From: Pseudomonadota bacterium
GTDB lineage: Bacteria; Pseudomonadota; Alphaproteobacteria; Rhizobiales; Rhizobiaceae
Length of the DNA stretch: 7,169 nt
Direction: 5' to 3'
Assembly: GCA_023422735.1 (NCBI GenBank)
Contig: JAFAGL010000126.1
Coordinates: 1 to 7,169, forward strand
Both the position numbers and the translations under genes were made by a program. Below, one piece after another: positions 6,345 through 7,169 of the stretch. Each line of letters begins with the position of its first letter. The first letter of the stretch is position 1. A model generated the notes under the pieces. The model searched no databases. It was not told the DNA's origin and saw nothing but the letters and a program-made list of their open reading frames with translations.

Positions 6345-7169
6345 TCAATCGTCCTTGTCGTCGGGCTTGGGCTCGCCCTCCGCGTAGCCTCTGCGCCAAT
6401 AGGCAACCGGCAGCACATCCTTCTTGTCGAGCTTCAGTTCGTCGCGCCAGTAGCGGCGGATGGCCTTGAAGGCGGTATATTCCACACCCGCCATGGCATG
6501 GATTCGGGTTCCCGTCGGCGGCATCTCGACCGACCGCACCGCGTCAACGAGCAGCGAGGTCGTGCCAGGCTCGGCTCCATTGCGGTGCAGCCAGCGTAAG
6601 TCGATATTTGCTTCGTACCTGATGGTTTGCTGTTCGCTCTCGTCGGCGACTTCGATGAGGGCGTACCCCTTCGCGCTTGCCGGCAGGCTTTCGAGGGTTC
6701 GGGCGATGACTGGCAGTGCCGTCTCGTCGCCGACGAGCAGGTACCAGTCCGCCTCGGGCAGGGGACGGCCGACCGGCCCGCGCACGCCCACGACATCACC
6801 CCGCCGGGCATTCAGAGCCCAGCGCGATCCGATGCTGCCGTCACCATGCAGCACAAAATCGGCATCGAAGGTGCCAGCTGCGAGATCGATGCTACGCACC
6901 GTATAGGTGCGGACTGCAGGTCTGACCTCCTCGGGCGTATCGACCACAAGACCATCCTCACCGGGGGCAGGCCATTCAGGTTTGGTGATTCCTTCCGGCG
7001 GAATAAACAGCTTCAGATGCTGGCCGCCGTTGACATAGCGATCAACGCCGGGACCGGACAGAGTGATACGGCGCATATGCGGTGTGACGTCGACGATTCG
7101 CTCAACGGTCATCTCGTGCAGGTTGGGGAATTTCTTGATACCCGCACCATCGCCAGTCCACGCGAAACG
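6345..7169 (-). CDS. Siderophore-interacting protein (SIP/ViuB family FAD-dependent ferric-siderophore reductase), 5'-partial
   Basis: A cytoplasmic flavoprotein that releases iron from imported ferric siderophores by reducing it with NAD(P)H. Numbering from the ATG at 7112, the FAD-binding beta barrel carries R-T-Y-T-V-R-S at 68-74 (the flavin-binding R-x-Y-T motif) and H-G-D-G-S-I-G-S-R-W-A at 89-99. G-D-E-T-A-L-P-V-I at 128-136 opens the SIP C-terminal domain, and the end has Y-W-R-x-G-Y-A-E-G-E (238-247), the family's characteristic C-terminal Y-W-R. The frame stays open for a further 19 codons to the window edge (W-T-G-D-G-A-G-I-K-K-F-P-N-L), so at least 274 residues are coded and the true start is probably outside; the ATG at 7112 has no clear ribosome site. 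It is the first visible gene of a minus-strand operon with the ABC transporter 3 nt downstream. The catalytic domain appears intact, but its operon partner is destroyed by the IS. Confidence 0.92.
   Translation of the reverse strand, partial: RFAWTGDGAGIKKFPNLHEMTVERIVDVTPHMRRITLSGPGVDRYVNGGQHLKLFIPPEGITKPEWPAPGEDGLVVDTPEEVRPAVRTYTVRSIDLAAGTFDADFVLHGDGSIGSRWALNARRGDVVGVRGPVGRPLPEADWYLLVGDETALPVIARTLESLPASAKGYALIEVADESEQQTIRYEANIDLRWLHRNGAEPGTTSLLVDAVRSVEMPPTGTRIHAMAGVEYTAFKAIRRYWRDELKLDKKDVLPVAYWRRGYAEGEPKPDDKDD

Noticed and set aside
6460..6906. 148-aa open frame opposite the siderophore-interacting protein gene
   Set aside because: Antisense shadow typical of high-G+C coding DNA; the minus strand carries all SIP motifs.
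1..7169. CRISPR array, tRNA/rRNA genes, toxin-antitoxin pair, phage or defence genes
   Set aside because: Looked for spaced repeats, conserved RNA patterns and small gene pairs on both strands; none seen.

Overview
The window looks like chromosomal or large-replicon DNA of a Gram-negative bacterium, probably an alphaproteobacterium. That placement rests on the flavour of the proteins (a YbdG-type channel, a CaiB/BaiF CoA-transferase, a siderophore-interacting protein next to an ABC exporter) and on moderately high G+C; no marker gene fixes the taxon. By eye the right third is richer in G+C than the left, with the change falling across an insertion-sequence remnant.

Layout, left to right. (1) 1-303, plus strand: the tail of an XRE-like helix-turn-helix regulator cut by the window edge. 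(2) 338-1594, plus: a complete YbdG-type mechanosensitive channel. (3) 1589-2692, minus: a complete CaiB/BaiF-family enzyme resembling alpha-methylacyl-CoA racemase; its stop codon abuts the channel gene's stop in the palindrome TCATGA. (4) 2693-2889: a divergent intergenic region with two dyads that could be operators. (5) 2890-4242, plus: a complete CLC chloride channel/antiporter with all residues expected of a Cl-/H+ exchanger. (6) 4180-4480, minus: the frameshifted C-terminal end of a DAO-type FAD oxidoreductase. (7) 4481-6177, minus: a decayed IS21-family element with one terminus, an istA carrying several independent lesions, and about 20 codons of istB. (8) 6178-6341, minus: the first ~54 codons of an ABC transporter gene, cut exactly at the IS terminus. 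(9) 6345-7169, minus: a siderophore-interacting flavoprotein running off the right edge, with the ABC gene starting 3 nt after its stop.

The best-supported story is genome rearrangement. An IS21 element inserted into a siderophore/ABC operon. A later deletion or recombination removed nearly all of istB, the far IS end and the rest of the ABC gene, and joined the element to the 3' end of an unrelated amino-acid-oxidase-type gene. The IS then decayed by frameshifts, nonsense codons and loss of the first catalytic aspartate. I see no phage, CRISPR array, RNA gene, toxin-antitoxin pair or defence system, and no convincing new multigene system. The most interesting items are the rearrangement junctions and the unassigned dyads in the divergent promoter region.
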